Assembly (NCBI GenBank): GCA_922989275.2
Contig: OV277870.1
Span: forward strand, 32,856,356-32,920,355
DNA: 64,000 nucleotides
From: Gari tellinella
Lineage: Eukaryota; Mollusca; Bivalvia; Cardiida; Psammobiidae
Reading direction: 5' to 3'
The notes below the pieces were generated by a model. The model was given only the letters and a program-made list of their open reading frames with translations. It did no database searches and was not told where the DNA came from. Positions 1 to 11,843 of this stretch are shown here, piece after piece. How positions within the stretch are numbered: the stretch's first letter is position 1; each line of letters starts with the position of its first letter. The translations under genes were made by a program, and so were the position numbers.

Positions 1-391
1 GATGTACAGCGTTAGATTAGGTATCGATCTATATAGATCTATAGTAGATCTATATAGAAAAAAATCTGTTCTCAAATTAGAGAAACATGATAAAATTTAT
101 GTTAGATCCAAAAAGAGAGATATATATAGAGATAGAGAGAGAGAAAGAGAGAAAAAGATAGAGAGAAAGAGAGAGGGGTGGCGAGAGTGGGAGAGAGAGG
201 GAAAAAAAGAAATAGAGAGAAAGAAAGAAAGAAATAGAGAGGGTGACAGAGATATAGAGACAAACAAACATACACAGCCAGAGAGACACATATAGAAAAT
301 GAGACAAAGAGAGACACGCACACAAAGAGACGCGAGGGTGAGAGATAGAGATGGAGCAAAATAGAGGAGTAAAACAAAGATATATATATAT

Positions 392-439
<48 letters not shown>

Positions 440-720
440 ATAGACATACAGGGACAAAGAGAAAGAGAAGGAAACAGAGAGACACACAAGGAGACAGAAA
501 AACAGAGAGAGGGAGAGACAGCAGTTAGAGAAAAGGCGAGATATAGAGATAAAGAGAGAGAGAGAGGGAAAGAGAGACGAAGTGACATATCGGATAGATA
601 GGCAGACCCATAGACATGCGCAATCTGAGACAGACAGACAGAGACACAGAGTTAAAGAGAGAGACAAAGAGAGATAGACATACATACAAAGGCAGATAAA
701 GACAGACGCATGCACCTTGC
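1..720. repeat. GA-rich polypurine low-complexity tract
   Basis: The + strand is almost entirely purine, made of degenerate GA, GAGA, GACA and GATA words with a purer (GA)n run near 395-437. The opposite strand gives long Ser/Leu/Cys-rich open frames (for example 77-739 minus), which are what a CT-rich strand always gives. It is a simple repeat, not a gene. Such mirror-like polypurine DNA can adopt triplex structure (known property, not shown here). Confidence 0.9.
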
Positions 721-1550
721 ACGCACATTGAACACACATACATGCATATATTTTCTATTTTTTAGTACTCAGGGAAGTATTATGTATCATTTGAAAGGCT
801 GATATCAAGTTTTGTCAGTCGTTTCAAGCGACTTTTTTGGCTGTGGATTATAGCGTGTAACCGTGTCACCTAATCCGATATTTCACTCTTTAAACTCAAA
901 TCTCTAAAAAAATAAATACATACAAAATGAAGATAGGGGTTTGTACCAACATTTATTAAATAACATTTACATGAGCTATATAAATAATAGGAATAAAATG
1001 ATGATGAACTTACAAGTTTTACCCTAACGGGTAGACTGTATGCCACACGTTATCAACTTGTAAATCAAAAGATAGGTGCGCATACCTTGATTACGTCACG
1101 ATGGTATTCTGCACAAAAAGCAAGCTACAGGTATACGTACACGTACAAGTAAGAAATCGAAACCTCTCTATTGTCAAACGCGAGACGTTACCTTTGAAAA
1201 GTCTTCTATCGGAAGTTTATTAATATTGGTCACGCGGTACAAATAGGCACTCTATACTGGTGGCTATAATAACCGAAAGGCAGAATGCATTCGAAAAGCA
1301 AAAGGCATTCGAACAGCAAGCGACACCTTAAATTGATTAATTGCAGAAACTGTTTTGTTTCAATTATTAGTGTTCGTAAACGTAGTAGTATAAAAGAATA
1401 AAATATCTGTTGACACATTCGACTATCTAGAAGTGGACATACTGCCAAGAAGATCTATATGATGTATAAATGTATATTTGTGTAGCTGTTTAAATCAAGT
1501 AAACGAAAAATAAAAATGGATTTTTTTACTTACTTAGATTAAGTGTTACT
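721..1550. other. Unassigned AT-rich DNA
   Basis: I see no coherent coding frame, TIR pair or tandem structure here. A short direct pair 'ggcattcgaa(a/c)agcaa' lies near 1283-1320. Confidence 0.5.
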
Positions 1551-1554
1551 TAGT

Positions 1555-3240
1555 GTTGAATTCCAGCTCAGGTTCCTCAGGATCCACTATGCTGAACTCC
1601 TCCTTTTGTGTACTTAGTACTTTTGCTTTATTTCCGGTTCTTATATTGACCTGATACATGTAGTTGTATTTATAATATTGATTTTTCCAGTTAATATCCA
1701 GTCAGTTTTTGATAAATTTGAGTGTTTTTGCATTTATGACCTCTGCTGTTAAGCTATTTCAAATATTTGCTGTTCTTATGCCAAAACTATATTTTCTGAT
1801 GTCTTACATTGCTCTCTGGGAGTAAAACGTTTTCGGATTTCCCCTTATTGAAGTTCTTATTGTTTGAACTTCTCTTAGTTTTTTTAGAAAGTTTTCTACT
1901 TTATTATCATATTGCCCACTTGTCAATATATATATTTTTATTATAAATATTATTATTATTATTAATTATGTCTTTACGTGCCTTCCTTTAATACAAATTG
2001 GGAAGATGAGCTTAATATGAGGGTTTGCTTAAACCGGGTAACTGGTTAGTTGCTCTTCTTTGAACCCCTTCTAGCATGTATAAATGTTTAATTTTGTACG
2101 GTGTCCATACTCAAATTGCATATTCAGGATGTTATCTGACGTACGCCTTGTATAATGGTGAGAAGCTTTTTATCTAGATGGTAGAAATTTCGACCACTTA
2201 TTACACTCATTGGGTTTGCTTCTTTTTTTTTTACTTTTTTACTTTTTTCAGCAACGTGTTTATAAAAGTTTAAATTGTTATATGTTATTACCCCCATATC
2301 TGAATCTTCATCTGTATTTTCCGGTGTTAAACCCATCAGCTCGTAGGAAAAAATTGAAGCTAGAATTTTCTTTCAAATATGGATACTTTTGCACTTTTGT
2401 GGATGTAATTTTAACAGCCACTTGTGTGTCCATTGTGAAATTGGTGTATGTCATTTTGGAGTGTTTCTTTGAAATTTTTTGTGTCGACTGCAAATAAGTA
2501 TATTGTTGTTTTAACATTGTCAGGGATATCGTTTATGTAAATTATGAAAGGTCCAATCACATATCCTAGGGCTATATATCTGAGGTGAGTGCATGCCAGT
2601 GTGATCCAGTTCCAATTATTGTTACGTACTGTGTCCTCCCTGATAAAAAATGTATTGTCCAGTCAACCATATATTTTCCAATTCAATACAATTCTAGCTT
2701 GGTTATTTGTCTATTGTGCGACGTTGTGTCAAATGCCTCCTTGAAATCCATTTATACACAGTCAATCCCGTCTTCATTGTCCATTGCTTCTGTCCATCTG
2801 TCCATAACAATTAACAGTAGGAGCGCCGTGGATCTCCAAGCCATAAAACCATATTGCTTATCCGTGAAGAGATTGTTTACGATCATGTGCTCCAATAAGT
2901 GGTGACTGACTGTTTTCTCCATTACTTTGCAGATGACTGTTTTGAGACTTAACGGTCTTTACTTTCCTGCATTTGATTGGTCCCCTTTTTTATAAACTGC
3001 ACTAACTTTGGCTTTTTCCCAATCATTTGAAATGTCCTACTTTATTGTGGATGCATCGTAAATAACACTCAGGGGTATTAATAGATCTTTGCTTAGTTTT
3101 TGAGAAATGTAGGTAGTAGGTTGTCTGGGCCGGGTGATTTTCAGGTTTTAGTTCTTTCAAGAGTTTCTCTATATGTATTGGTGATATTCTAATTTATGAC
3201 TGTCTGTAAATGCTGCTTAATATAAGATTTTCAAGGCGTT
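1555..3240 (-). mobile_element. Decayed CR1/jockey-type non-LTR retrotransposon, RT region
   Basis: Read on the minus strand through many stops and frameshifts, this is a reverse transcriptase of the RT_nLTR type. In 5'-3' order of the element: a pre-RT stretch ending in 'GDQSNAGK..PLSLKTVICK' (about 3010-2920), 'KQYGFMAWRST' (about 2860-2825), 'YMDFKEAFDT' (about 2755-2722), 'HFLSGRTQYV' (about 2660), 'VIGPFIIYINDIPDNV' (about 2560-2515), 'YLFAVDTK' (about 2497-2475), then the thumb 'NFYHLDKKLLTII' (about 2190) and 'MLEGVQRRAT' (about 2080). The catalytic FADD box reads FAVD, so one metal-binding Asp is lost as well as the frame being broken. An AT-rich (TTA)n-like stretch at 1925-1970 interrupts the C-terminal part. 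No endonuclease domain is visible; the copy is 5'-truncated, as is common for LINEs. Family placement (CR1, jockey or L2-like) is by motif style only. Confidence 0.85.
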
Positions 3241-3254
3241 CTATCATTCCCTAC

Positions 3255-3770
3255 GCTCATGGAAGAAAGTCTAAATCTAGATCAGTATTGAATTCGGGTC
3301 GTCATGTCAGGTCAAAAACTTGGTCATTAGACAAAATAATAGAAAACCTTTGTTAACACACTAGAGGCTACAAATCTCAATATATCGTAATAAAAGTTGA
3401 TCAAACTCTAGGTAGAGCTTGAATGTGGGTTATGTCCGGTCAAAGCCACAAGTCAAAATCATATAAAAACCTTGTTAACACTCTTGAGGCAACAACTCTA
3501 TTAGATCTTAAATGAAAAAAAAAGTTTGCCTTAATGAAATCTATCTCAAGTTTAAATGTAAGTTATGTCTGATAAAAATTAGGTCACTAGGTCAAATCAT
3601 AAAAAAACACTTTTTACACTCTAGAGGCTACAAATCTCACTGAATCTAAATGAAACTTGGTCAAAATAATTGCCTCCTTGAATTCTAGATCAAGATCGAT
3701 ATATGAGTAATGTTGGCTCAAAAGCTAGGTCAATAATCAAAGTTAAGCATGTTTAACTTAGGCCAACAGA
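3255..3770. repeat. Tandem repeat, about 4 units of 125-145 bp
   Basis: Diverged units each contain a 'ggtcaaa..(c)taggtca..aggtcaaa-tcata-aaaac' block followed by 'ttgttaacac(t/a)ctagaggc(t/a)ac' and 'tctca..gaatct.aatgaaa'. Unit starts are near 3310, 3438, 3571 and 3714. I recognise this as a repeat type common in bivalve genomes. The block ends in 'aggccaacagacaaacgcca'. Confidence 0.75.
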
Positions 3771-4518
3771 CAAACGCCACATCAGTACTTTATTTATTAT
3801 ATCAATGTATTATGTTCATGTACAGTATCTGAAAAACCAACTGAAGAGCGTTTATGCTAAATGTTTAGAAGCTTTGCAAGCAGTTTGAAGGCATGTATGA
3901 CGTCTGGTATGCAGTGTTTGATCAGCCACCAAATTGTTTGCCAGCCGGACTTTAAAATATTTGCCAAACCTTTTAAAACAGTGATATTACGTTTGCACGG
4001 AGATCCGTGTAACTGCCGAAAATAACATCTTCTTCACTATATCGTTAACTCTGATTCAACTGCTGAGTTTTTTCCACAATAAAGGAACGTTCTGCACGGT
4101 ATACACGGAATTATACACGATGTGTATAATGTGTTGAAAATAACAACCTTTTAGGCCAAATAAAAAATACCCGTGTTTCCTAATACATGCCCAAAAAAAT
4201 TAGGGACGGACGGTCGGAAGATCTTTTTTTTTTTTATAAAACATACAATAATACATATAAGTTTCTGGTGGAGTATGAAAAAGGGAAAGGTATGAATGTA
4301 TTCTAGTGTGCAAAGCACTGGGCCATACATAAAAAACTTATACATATCAATTCAAATTGTTGAGTTTATTGATAGGTCCCATTACCAAAATTATCTTAAA
4401 AATCTAAACCGGTATGATTGTTTATAATATTGATATACCAAGACGGCAAAGTAGTAACTTATATATGACAGATGGAATGTATGATGTTTTGCAATGTGTT
4501 GTGTGTATGTTGAATTAA
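3771..4518. other. Unassigned DNA
   Basis: No gene seen. A weak family-A-like scrap ('gcaagcagtttgaaggcatgta..gtctggtatgc') lies at about 3876-3920. The rest shows no structure I can support. Confidence 0.4.
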
Positions 4519-4658
4519 GAAATTATCTATGTTCTACCGTTGTGAAACGGTATTTTACAACGGTTAGGAGTTGTGGTGCGCATGAATTGACCACGAAGGC
4601 CGAATGCCTCAGTGGTCAATTCCTGCGCACCACAACGATATAGACATAGATTATTTCG
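4519..4658. repeat. Long imperfect hairpin
   Basis: Outer arms 'aaattatctatgt' and 'acatagattattt' enclose a strong inner stem: GTTGTGGTGCGCA.GAATTGACCAC (4570-4593) pairs with the segment 4612-4636. The loop is 'gaaggccgaatgcctca'. A second small palindrome, 'ccgttgtgaaacgg', sits at about 4538. Confidence 0.75.
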
Positions 4659-5082
4659 ATTCTAACATGACCAGATTTAAAGAAATTTATTAGAATGGAA
4701 ATTAAATGTTCCATACTCATTTCCTCAGCGGATGTATTTTTTCGATCGAATAACTTTTTCCGCGGCATTACAAGAATCTAACACCCAACAGCAAATTTAC
4801 ATTTACCGATCCACACTCTGACATAGAACAAACATTACATAAAACAAGACAGAAGAATGGGAAAATTACAGTAACATGACTGGTTAAAAGTATATGGTCT
4901 TTACGGGCTATGTGAATAACGTAAGAAATTTCAAAAACATAACGTATGAATGCATGAGGTCACGTCATGTAATATAACCGCGGGAGGAGCGGGGTAGAGA
5001 AGAGCGTTGTAAAACGTCTCAGGTATACGACGATGAGCTTGTTCTATTTTTATAGTGACCAAAACGCGTGTCATGTTAGAAT
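4659..5082. mobile_element. Putative MITE with ATTCTAACATGAC ends
   Basis: Inverted 11-13 bp ends (ATTCTAACATGAC at 4659 and its reverse complement ending at 5082) bound 424 bp without an ORF. A related end, 'gtgtcacgttagaatt', recurs near 33250-33265, and the preceding 'acgatga.cttgttct.t.t.tatag' is shared, supporting a dispersed family. Target duplication is not clear. Confidence 0.5.
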
Positions 5083-5468
5083 GTGTCATTGATATGTGCT
5101 GTCTGCATGTTTAATGTGTCAATGGTTAACTAACTAGTATATCATATCTTCAAGGAAGCTACTTCATGACAGGTTTAGAGCAAATATCACTTCGATATTA
5201 GCTCAATCTTATTTAAAAAAATGTTTTGAATATCTTCTATTACACGATCCTCAAAAAAACGATTGTCGCAAAAATGACCAACATTTGCCAACACAATTTT
5301 CGAAAAGTGAAAAAAGAGGTTTAAAGTCGGGAGAAAAACTAGGGTCAGTCGGGTTACCGGAAACACATGTACTTTTTTTATTTGGCCTTATAAGGACAGA
5401 AACTCAGCTATGATGCTAAACATATACCGTTGTCTGACGGTATTCTGTCTGCACTTGCATGAAATCGC
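5083..5468. other. Unassigned DNA
   Basis: No coding or repeat structure recognised apart from short AT-rich runs. Confidence 0.4.
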
Positions 5469-5606
5469 TTATGTCCGTAACAAACTGTTTGAAGCCAGAT
5501 CAGACCCCGATATACCCGCTGACTGGTCTTGCTTCATTCTGTGTGCAATAGAACCCCTTTTAAGCAATAACGCGTTTATTGAGATAGAATAACGTCCTCT
5601 CCACTG
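5469..5606 (-). mobile_element. Family A MITE, right-end fragment
   Basis: The core half 'aactgtttgaagccagatcagac' and the end 'aacgcgtttattgagatagaataacgtc..ctccactg' are present in the order expected of a reversed copy. The other half is missing or unrecognisable. A further degenerate end, 'acgtttttctttccaagtaaatg', begins at about 5698. Confidence 0.7.
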
Positions 5607-6425
5607 CATGCGTTCTACCAAATGTTGCAAACATGTTGTTAATTGTAATGGTTTTTGCCATTTAGTCATGTGAGGTTCGACTGCAGTGCACAAGAAAAAA
5701 CGTTTTTCTTTCCAAGTAAATGCTTTCGTGTTAAAACAATCATTTACATTGCTACATATAACAGTTTATAGCCAAATAAAGCTGGTAGGGTCAAGCTCAA
5801 GTCTAATGGTCACTCAGATTAAAATGAATGAATGGTGTTTTACGGCACATCGACATAAGATGGTCATTTAGAGCCGAAAACACCCTCTCCTACTCAGATA
5901 AAGACAAACCCTCAATATTTTCAAGAATTTGTTTTTTTTCACAAATTCATTTAATACCGTTTGTTATTTGTTTCGTTTCGCCCCGAGTAGATGTACATAT
6001 ATTCTTTGATCTGAACCTTAACTCTTCTGACACACATCTACACTATAAAAACGAGGAAAGATGCTGTTGTAGGCTACTTTTCAGTAGGCATTTCCGAAGC
6101 ATACGGCACTCTATCATGCTAAGGTTAAAGCCTCACAGCTGTCTGCGATGTTTTGCAATGCTTGTGTTCTGGGTTATGGCAAAACAAGGTATTGTCTTTA
6201 CGGGAAAATATTGGAAATGGTGCAATTTCAAAACCGTCATGTATCATTTTTTCTCCCGTCACAGACGCAGTTCTGTCTGTTTCTTATCTCGTTTTATCAA
6301 ATAGTTTTAATTCTAATCAGATGTAGGATTACTCCGTGTTTGATCGGGACCAAAATTCAAAGCTAGAACCAGCGAACATGGGAAATACAGAGAAGTGGTT
6401 CAACTACAATGGGAATAAATAAAAA
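5607..6425. other. Unassigned DNA with one 158-codon open frame
   Basis: An open frame at 5828-6304 (+) gives a 158-residue product with no domain I recognise, no low-divergence partner and irregular composition. Its first codons overlap a 'gaatgaatggtgttttacggc' sequence that I know as a dispersed repeat in invertebrate DNA. I regard it as incidental. Confidence 0.4.
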
Positions 6426-6427
6426 AT

Positions 6428-6552
6428 GATGACTTTCCCAATAAACACGTTTATGCTGAACGACCTACGTTTATTGCAAGCGGCTTGGAGCCAGATCAGA
6501 CGCAAGTAGGTTATCCTGTGTTTCATCAGTCTCCAAACTGTTATCTACCGTA
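6428..6552 (+). mobile_element. Family A MITE, left-half copy
   Basis: Contains 'actttcccaataaacacgtt', 'tgctgaacgacctacgttta' and a core 'cttggagccagatcagacgc ... atcagtctccaaactgtt'. The outer TIR 5' to the CCC is eroded. No ORF. Confidence 0.7.
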
Positions 6553-7716
6553 TGTTACGAAACTCCTGTAGTTTTATCCATATTATTACATGGTATTTGC
6601 GTTAGATGTCGTTCAAACGGTGTGGGTGGTGGGGGGCATAATCATAGTCGACTAAAGTCAACGTTTCCAACAGTTTGAATCCAGTGCAAACATCGCATAA
6701 CGCTCGACGTTGATCCAAGATACTTGTATTATCAATTCTTGAGTCAAATCTTCAAATAAATTGCTTAACCCATATATTTGCAGACCACCAACTTTAGAAA
6801 ACAATATTTTGTCTATTGAAGATTTAAATTGAACGGTAAAAGATTGCTGTGAAAGGTTTACAATGTTGATAATTGTAGTTACAGGTTTTTGAAATGGTTT
6901 ACGGTACATTGAAATTAAAGGAGCGGGACAGTTTGGGACAATGATCGGCGTAACATTATTTGGGGTCTGGTTTATTTACAAACAGTTTTACATCAACATC
7001 ATATATTAAGTACAAGCGCGCTTGGCTCGGTTTAGAATTTTAATCCAGCCTGTATATAATCTGTGTAGGGAAAAACAGTTAAACCCTCCCCCACCAATTC
7101 CACTTTATACAGCCACCAATATGCACTATAACAAATATTATTTTATCCTAGCAGATAATAGCTTAAAATTGCCTAAAAAATACAGACGCATCATTCTGCT
7201 TTACTTCCAATGAATTCTGTCTTGATATGAAAGAAACCAGCGTGCCGATAGTTTTGTTGGGCATAACATATTTATTCGCATTTCAGAAAGGTTTGCCAAA
7301 ATTGTCTTAAAATAGTTTTATGACAATGTTCAACCTTTAATATAGAAAAACACCGGCCGTGAAAACAGCGAGTAATGGGAAATAAAATACAATTTATGAA
7401 GCCATGTAATATTTTGTGAAACGATTGCGGTAGTTATGAAAGTATGCATGCGTATTTACACATTACTAATGATAGAACATCCATCATGAACTTGAAACAG
7501 AGGGAAAATGCTTTTCTGTTCCGCCAAAACAAGCTATCATGTAAGAACCTGGCCCCAATGTTATAGAGCTTTTGAGTTGAGTCAAATATCGTTCTCAAGC
7601 ACTTGGTTTAAATATATTTTATTTCAATAATGTACATGTGTTTTACAAACATACAACAAAGTTAAGGATTGAAACGAAAGCAAAATAGTTTATTGTCTTT
7701 CCCTCCTTGGAAACAC
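6553..7716. other. Unassigned AT-rich DNA
   Basis: Short open frames at 6658-6909 (minus) and 7022-7213 (+) have no recognisable domain. I see nothing else I can support. Confidence 0.4.
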
Positions 7717-7771
7717 TTGATTGGTCAGATTTGAGATTTTGCTCAGCTAAAGCTTAAATCTGACCAATCAA
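7717..7771. repeat. Perfect-stem hairpin
   Basis: TTGATTGGTCAGATTT pairs with AAATCTGACCAATCAA across a loop of about 22 bases. A similar theme occurs in the hairpin at 41.9-42.0 kb. Confidence 0.8.
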
Positions 7772-8399
7772 ATGCCTGTAAAAGATCTCAGTTTCAACTC
7801 AAAAGATTCATAACTTTGGACCGTGGTATATATTGAAAACTATTAAAAATACTGGTGATTCATGTCTTTCTGAGTGGCAAATAGTTTAAAACGAGGCATA
7901 AGGTTTTTAGTACGAACGCGTGTTTTGAAAACTAGTATCCCCCCGTCCCCGACTGTATCAAGGAAACATGCAGTAAATACTTAATGAGTCAGAAAATGTA
8001 GGCAGACAATGCGTTGTTGGGGAGAAAATATTAATTGTGTTTTATTACAATAACTGCTAATGTTTTAATGCCTATATCTAAATTGAATTGCAGTATCTTA
8101 TTTCAGCAACGCAAACTAATCTATTCAAACACTTAACTGGATTACTTTCAATGCACAATATATAGCAAAATGTATTGTTACGCCTTAGAGTAATTAGCCA
8201 AGAACTAGTTGAGATGTATTGAGGTTCATAGCACAGTCAGACCTATGGCAAACGGTTACGTTTTAAAGAATCAGGAAACTTTCTAAACAACAGGTAAATG
8301 ATAAGCGCTAAATAAGAGAGAAAGCAAATATTTTAGTCGGAGTTATATGCTTCAGTTTTGTACAGCATTGAGCATGAACTTACATTTAAAACTGTTCCA
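7772..8399. other. Unassigned AT-rich DNA
   Basis: No gene or repeat recognised. Confidence 0.4.
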
Positions 8400-8646
8400 T
8401 AGTCCGACAGACATTACGTTTTCTTTCCAAATTAACACGGCTGTGCTTGAACAAAAAGTTTCAATTGCGAATAGTTTGCAGTCAGATCAGACGTCTGGTA
8501 ACATGGCGTCTAATCAGTGGTAAAATAGTTTGCCACTAAGATAGAGACAATGTCTCGCATATTTTAAAACTAATGGAAATTTCTACAGTTTACTGCGTTG
8601 CATTTAATGTGGTACAAAAGGGAGATTTCAGTGAAATTCTCCACTG
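8400..8646 (+). mobile_element. Family A MITE, near-complete
   Basis: Left end eroded ('atagtccgacagacattacgt' then 'tttctttcc'). The core is 'gtcagatcagacgtctggta..atggcgtctaatca', then 'gccactaagat', 'tactgcgttgcattta', and a right end closing in CTCCACTG at 8646. No coding capacity. Confidence 0.75.
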
Positions 8647-8656
8647 AAACCATGTT

Positions 8657-8874
8657 AAGTGAAGAAGACGTCATTATTTCCTGTTTAAACGCAGACGAAA
8701 CGCAAAAAACATTACAAAACTATACAGTAAATGATACTCTTTTGACAACCCCGCCTTTCAATTGGAATCTGAGTGGCAATAAGTTTGAGTCTGATCTGGT
8801 TCCAAACCGTTTTCAGTGGAAATAATAGTTTTAGCATAAACGCGTTTATTGGGAAAGAAAATCTTTTCCGCTGA
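8657..8874 (-). mobile_element. Family A MITE, inverted neighbour copy
   Basis: Begins 'gtgaagaagacgtcattatttcc', runs through 'gtttaaacgcagacgaaacgc', 'aatctgagtggcaataag', core half 'gagtctgatctggttccaaac', then 'tagcataaacgcgtttattg' and an eroded end. It lies about 10 bp from the preceding copy in opposite orientation, so the pair forms a large inverted structure. The open frame 8598-8825 is made of these two elements and is not a gene. Confidence 0.75.
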
Positions 8875-8989
8875 AATACATATATCCTTCGCATGAGAAA
8901 TCGCTAACAGACGAGAACAATGCTTTCTTTTTAATCATTTCGTTATCCAATTTTCCGCGAGGGTTTATCCCTTTTCCGCCATATTGTCG

Positions 8990-9175
8990 TCTGGACCAAT
9001 ATTTTTGTCTGCAATAACGTTTTAAAGATAGATTTAAGGCAGTATTACTTATGTAATTTTGAAACAAGTTGCAAATACTTTTGTTCCTGACCAGACCCCA
9101 CTTTACGCGGCGTCTGAGAGGATCAAAACTTTTCGTAGATACGCTTTTTGACGTCATTGAGAGTGAAAGGGTTAA
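8990..9175 (-). mobile_element. Family B palindromic element
   Basis: Core-like segment 'cctgaccagacccc..tttacgcggcgtctgagaggatc' (about 9084-9123) is flanked by 'tttttgacgtcattgagagtg' and 'aaagggttaaa'. On the other side lies 'tttgtctgcaataacg'. These are the marks of family B: a TGACGTCA/'gtcgtctgc' arm plus the palindromic core. Confidence 0.55.
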
Positions 9176-10149
9176 ATAAAACAAAAATGTAAACATATTC
9201 TAATTGTGTCCGGTTGGAATCGTTGTGTAACTCGTTCACTGCCATTATGACGTCATAACTTGTCAAGCAAATGCACCTCTCTCTTATACCTCGTCTGATT
9301 ACAAGTACACGTATTTGTAAATCTTAAAAACTTAAGGCAGTGAGACTTAAAATGCATTTATATGAGCGCAGAACAGTTGATTTGGAATGAAAGTGTTTGC
9401 ATGGAAGTGTTGATATTTAACAATACATTTCAAAATGATAAATATGCTGATTAGTGTTTTTTTTTCATTTTGCATTATTCACAGGCACGCTATTTCTTAA
9501 TGACGAGTATACTGGTCGCTAGATTTGTATTCGATAAGCATGACCGCGTCCATTAGGTAAATACGTTATATTCACTTGCTTGTAGAAGGAAACATAATAT
9601 ACAACAAAAGTGCATATTGACCGATATATATGTGACAGATTTTGACCGATATACTTTCAACATTAGATATTTTATTTAAATATAGAAACCAGTTGATATT
9701 AACAAAAACATCATCGATTTATAAAACAGACAATCTATCAAAAATAAACGCCATAAGATAATGACAATCTATCAGTTGAATGTATTTCTACATTTTTGAT
9801 CCGATTTGTTTTAAACCTTTTCGCCCTTACGTCGGATTTGCGAAAAGTGAAGCAAACAATTTGATCCAGTTCAAATGCAAAGAAACTTGATATAGGATCC
9901 AAGCTAATGGAGTTATTGTTTTATAGGACTTGAAAAAAATACAGATTCATCAATTCTGAGAATAACTGCAAGCGAATGTAATGGTAGAAGACAATGGCAT
10001 AGCATACTTAAGGTTAAACTGGCTGTCTGGTCGTGCAATCTGCATGATAGGATAAAACTCCTTAATCTGTCTTTATCTCATTGGCTTTGAAATGGTCGTC
10101 TGCAAAGTTTGTCAAATTAAAACATTCATTCTTAAATGAAGAACTCTAA
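9176..10149. other. Unassigned AT-rich DNA
   Basis: A second 'cactgccattatgacgtcata' (about 9238) echoes family B ends. No gene is seen. Confidence 0.4.
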
Positions 10150-10222
10150 AGACAAGTGTCAAACAGTGTGTAATTCAGATCAGACGTGCGTCTGGTCTGG
10201 TTCCAAACTGTTTGCAAATAAA
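10150..10222 (+). mobile_element. Palindromic core fragment (family A/B)
   Basis: 'gtcaaacagtgtgtaattca' and 'gatcagacgtgcgtctggtc' run into 'tggttccaaactgtttgcaaa'. Only the core is recognisable. Confidence 0.65.
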
Positions 10223-11269
10223 ATTTGACAGAATAAGGGTTAAAATCCAGGAAAATGAATCAAATAAGCCATAAGCCAGGCGGCGTATGATAGCTGATGA
10301 CCCTTATCAAGCTGGGTGAGGGCCTACCACACAAATGTAGGTTGCAAAACCAACATACTGCACATCATATTCGTCTAAATGCTGGAATATCAGTATAAAA
10401 CAGCTTGGTTTCCGTTCAAACACCAAGTTACTCGGCATCTGATCTGAATCCGTGCTATTTGTAATCATTATTTCTGATAGTATTCAAGCAAATTTATGGA
10501 AACACTCTAGAGTATATATATAATTATAGAACACACTATCAGACTGTCGGTCCCCTGTGTAAGCCTGTAATTATTCCAATCATAGAAAAAAGTGTTCAAT
10601 CGCAGCGATATTTCATTTGATGGGTCACTAGCACGTTCAAATGTGACATATATGCATATACTTCTCTACAGTTACCCATAATGCATGTTTTTATGACAAA
10701 AAAGTGCATATAGGTGAAGCCGTTTTTATGTCCTGGAGTCAAATATGTAGGTCTAAGTGTTTGGTCTTTCTGTTTGCGAGTGTGTCTGTCAGTCCACAAC
10801 TTTAACCTTGGGAATACATTTTGAACTACATTGTGACAGAGGTTTCATATATTATATGTGTACTCTACTTAAAACACCATATTTGCAATAATATTTTAAC
10901 TACATAGAGGTCCAATTTTCGGTATGTGCTGATATTTGTGACTTAAACCTTTGACCTAATTTACAATTCGAAAACAAATATGGTACAAGGTACAAGGGTG
11001 CACTTGTGTTAAACAAGCACATCTTGTATTTTATAAAACTTCATTTTCTACTTTTAATAAAGATTACAGTGGCATTTGTGCGGGTATATTATATAACAGA
11101 TTTCTAACACATCGATGTAGAGTGGGAAAAGGTTATTAATATTTGTATTAACATATCTACAAGCAACACAATGAATCAAGCGCCAAACTGCTTGTAATGG
11201 GCATTATTACTTTTATTCAAACACGCTACTGAGTATTTAATATGTAAAAACAAACCGCTTTGTTACTAT
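10223..11269. other. Unassigned AT-rich DNA
   Basis: Open frame 10596-10799 (minus) has no recognisable domain. No repeat boundaries seen. Confidence 0.4.
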
Positions 11270-11360
11270 TTATATCTGAATGGCAAACAGTTTAGAGTCT
11301 GGACAGGTACTCAGCGTCGCGTCATCTACTCTGACTCCAAACTGTTTGCAATGAATACAA
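11270..11360 (+). mobile_element. Palindromic core fragment (family A/B)
   Basis: 'tggcaaacagtttagagtct' with facing 'ctctgactccaaactgtttg' around a degenerate centre ('actcagcgtcgcgtcatc'). Confidence 0.6.
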
Positions 11361-11843
11361 TTGTTCTAGCACCATTAGTTTTATAGGGAGACTATACGCC
11401 TTCCTCACTGTATATATCTCTAACGTACCGATGTTCATAGATCATGAAGCGAATGAATAAGCCTCGTTTATTGATTCTGGTTGCAGAACATGTTTAAAGT
11501 ACACAGCGTGATTAATTTTCTTCTAAATTGATTTATTATCGTGGTTAAACTTTTGTTCGGGCTTCATTAAGTTTACCATTAATATTTTAATAAATCTAGA
11601 CTTTCATAAATTTTACATGAAAGTCGTGACTTTCCTACTGATTTCAAAATAGTTGAATAGTAGGTAATGAGCCAATAAGTGAAACCCTCCCCCTAACCGG
11701 ACTTTGTTGGACCTATATTTTCTTGTAGCATATACACTGCGATTAAGAAATCTGGTTGTTGGATGGAATATCGTCGCCGGATAAGCGCACAATTTAATCG
11801 TTTCCATGGCAACCCTCATGATTTTGAGGTAGAACATACATAT
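11361..11843. other. Unassigned DNA
   Basis: Nothing recognised. The short open frame at 11613-11837 (minus) has no domain that I can name. Confidence 0.4.

Noticed and set aside
77..739. 220-codon Ser/Leu-rich open frame on the minus strand
   Set aside because: It is the antisense of a GA-rich simple repeat. Overlapping frames on the same strand give similar strings.
5828..6304. 158-codon open frame as a gene
   Set aside because: No domain, no codon-pattern support, and it starts in a known type of dispersed repeat.
8598..8825. 75-codon open frame
   Set aside because: Consists of the junction of two family A MITEs.
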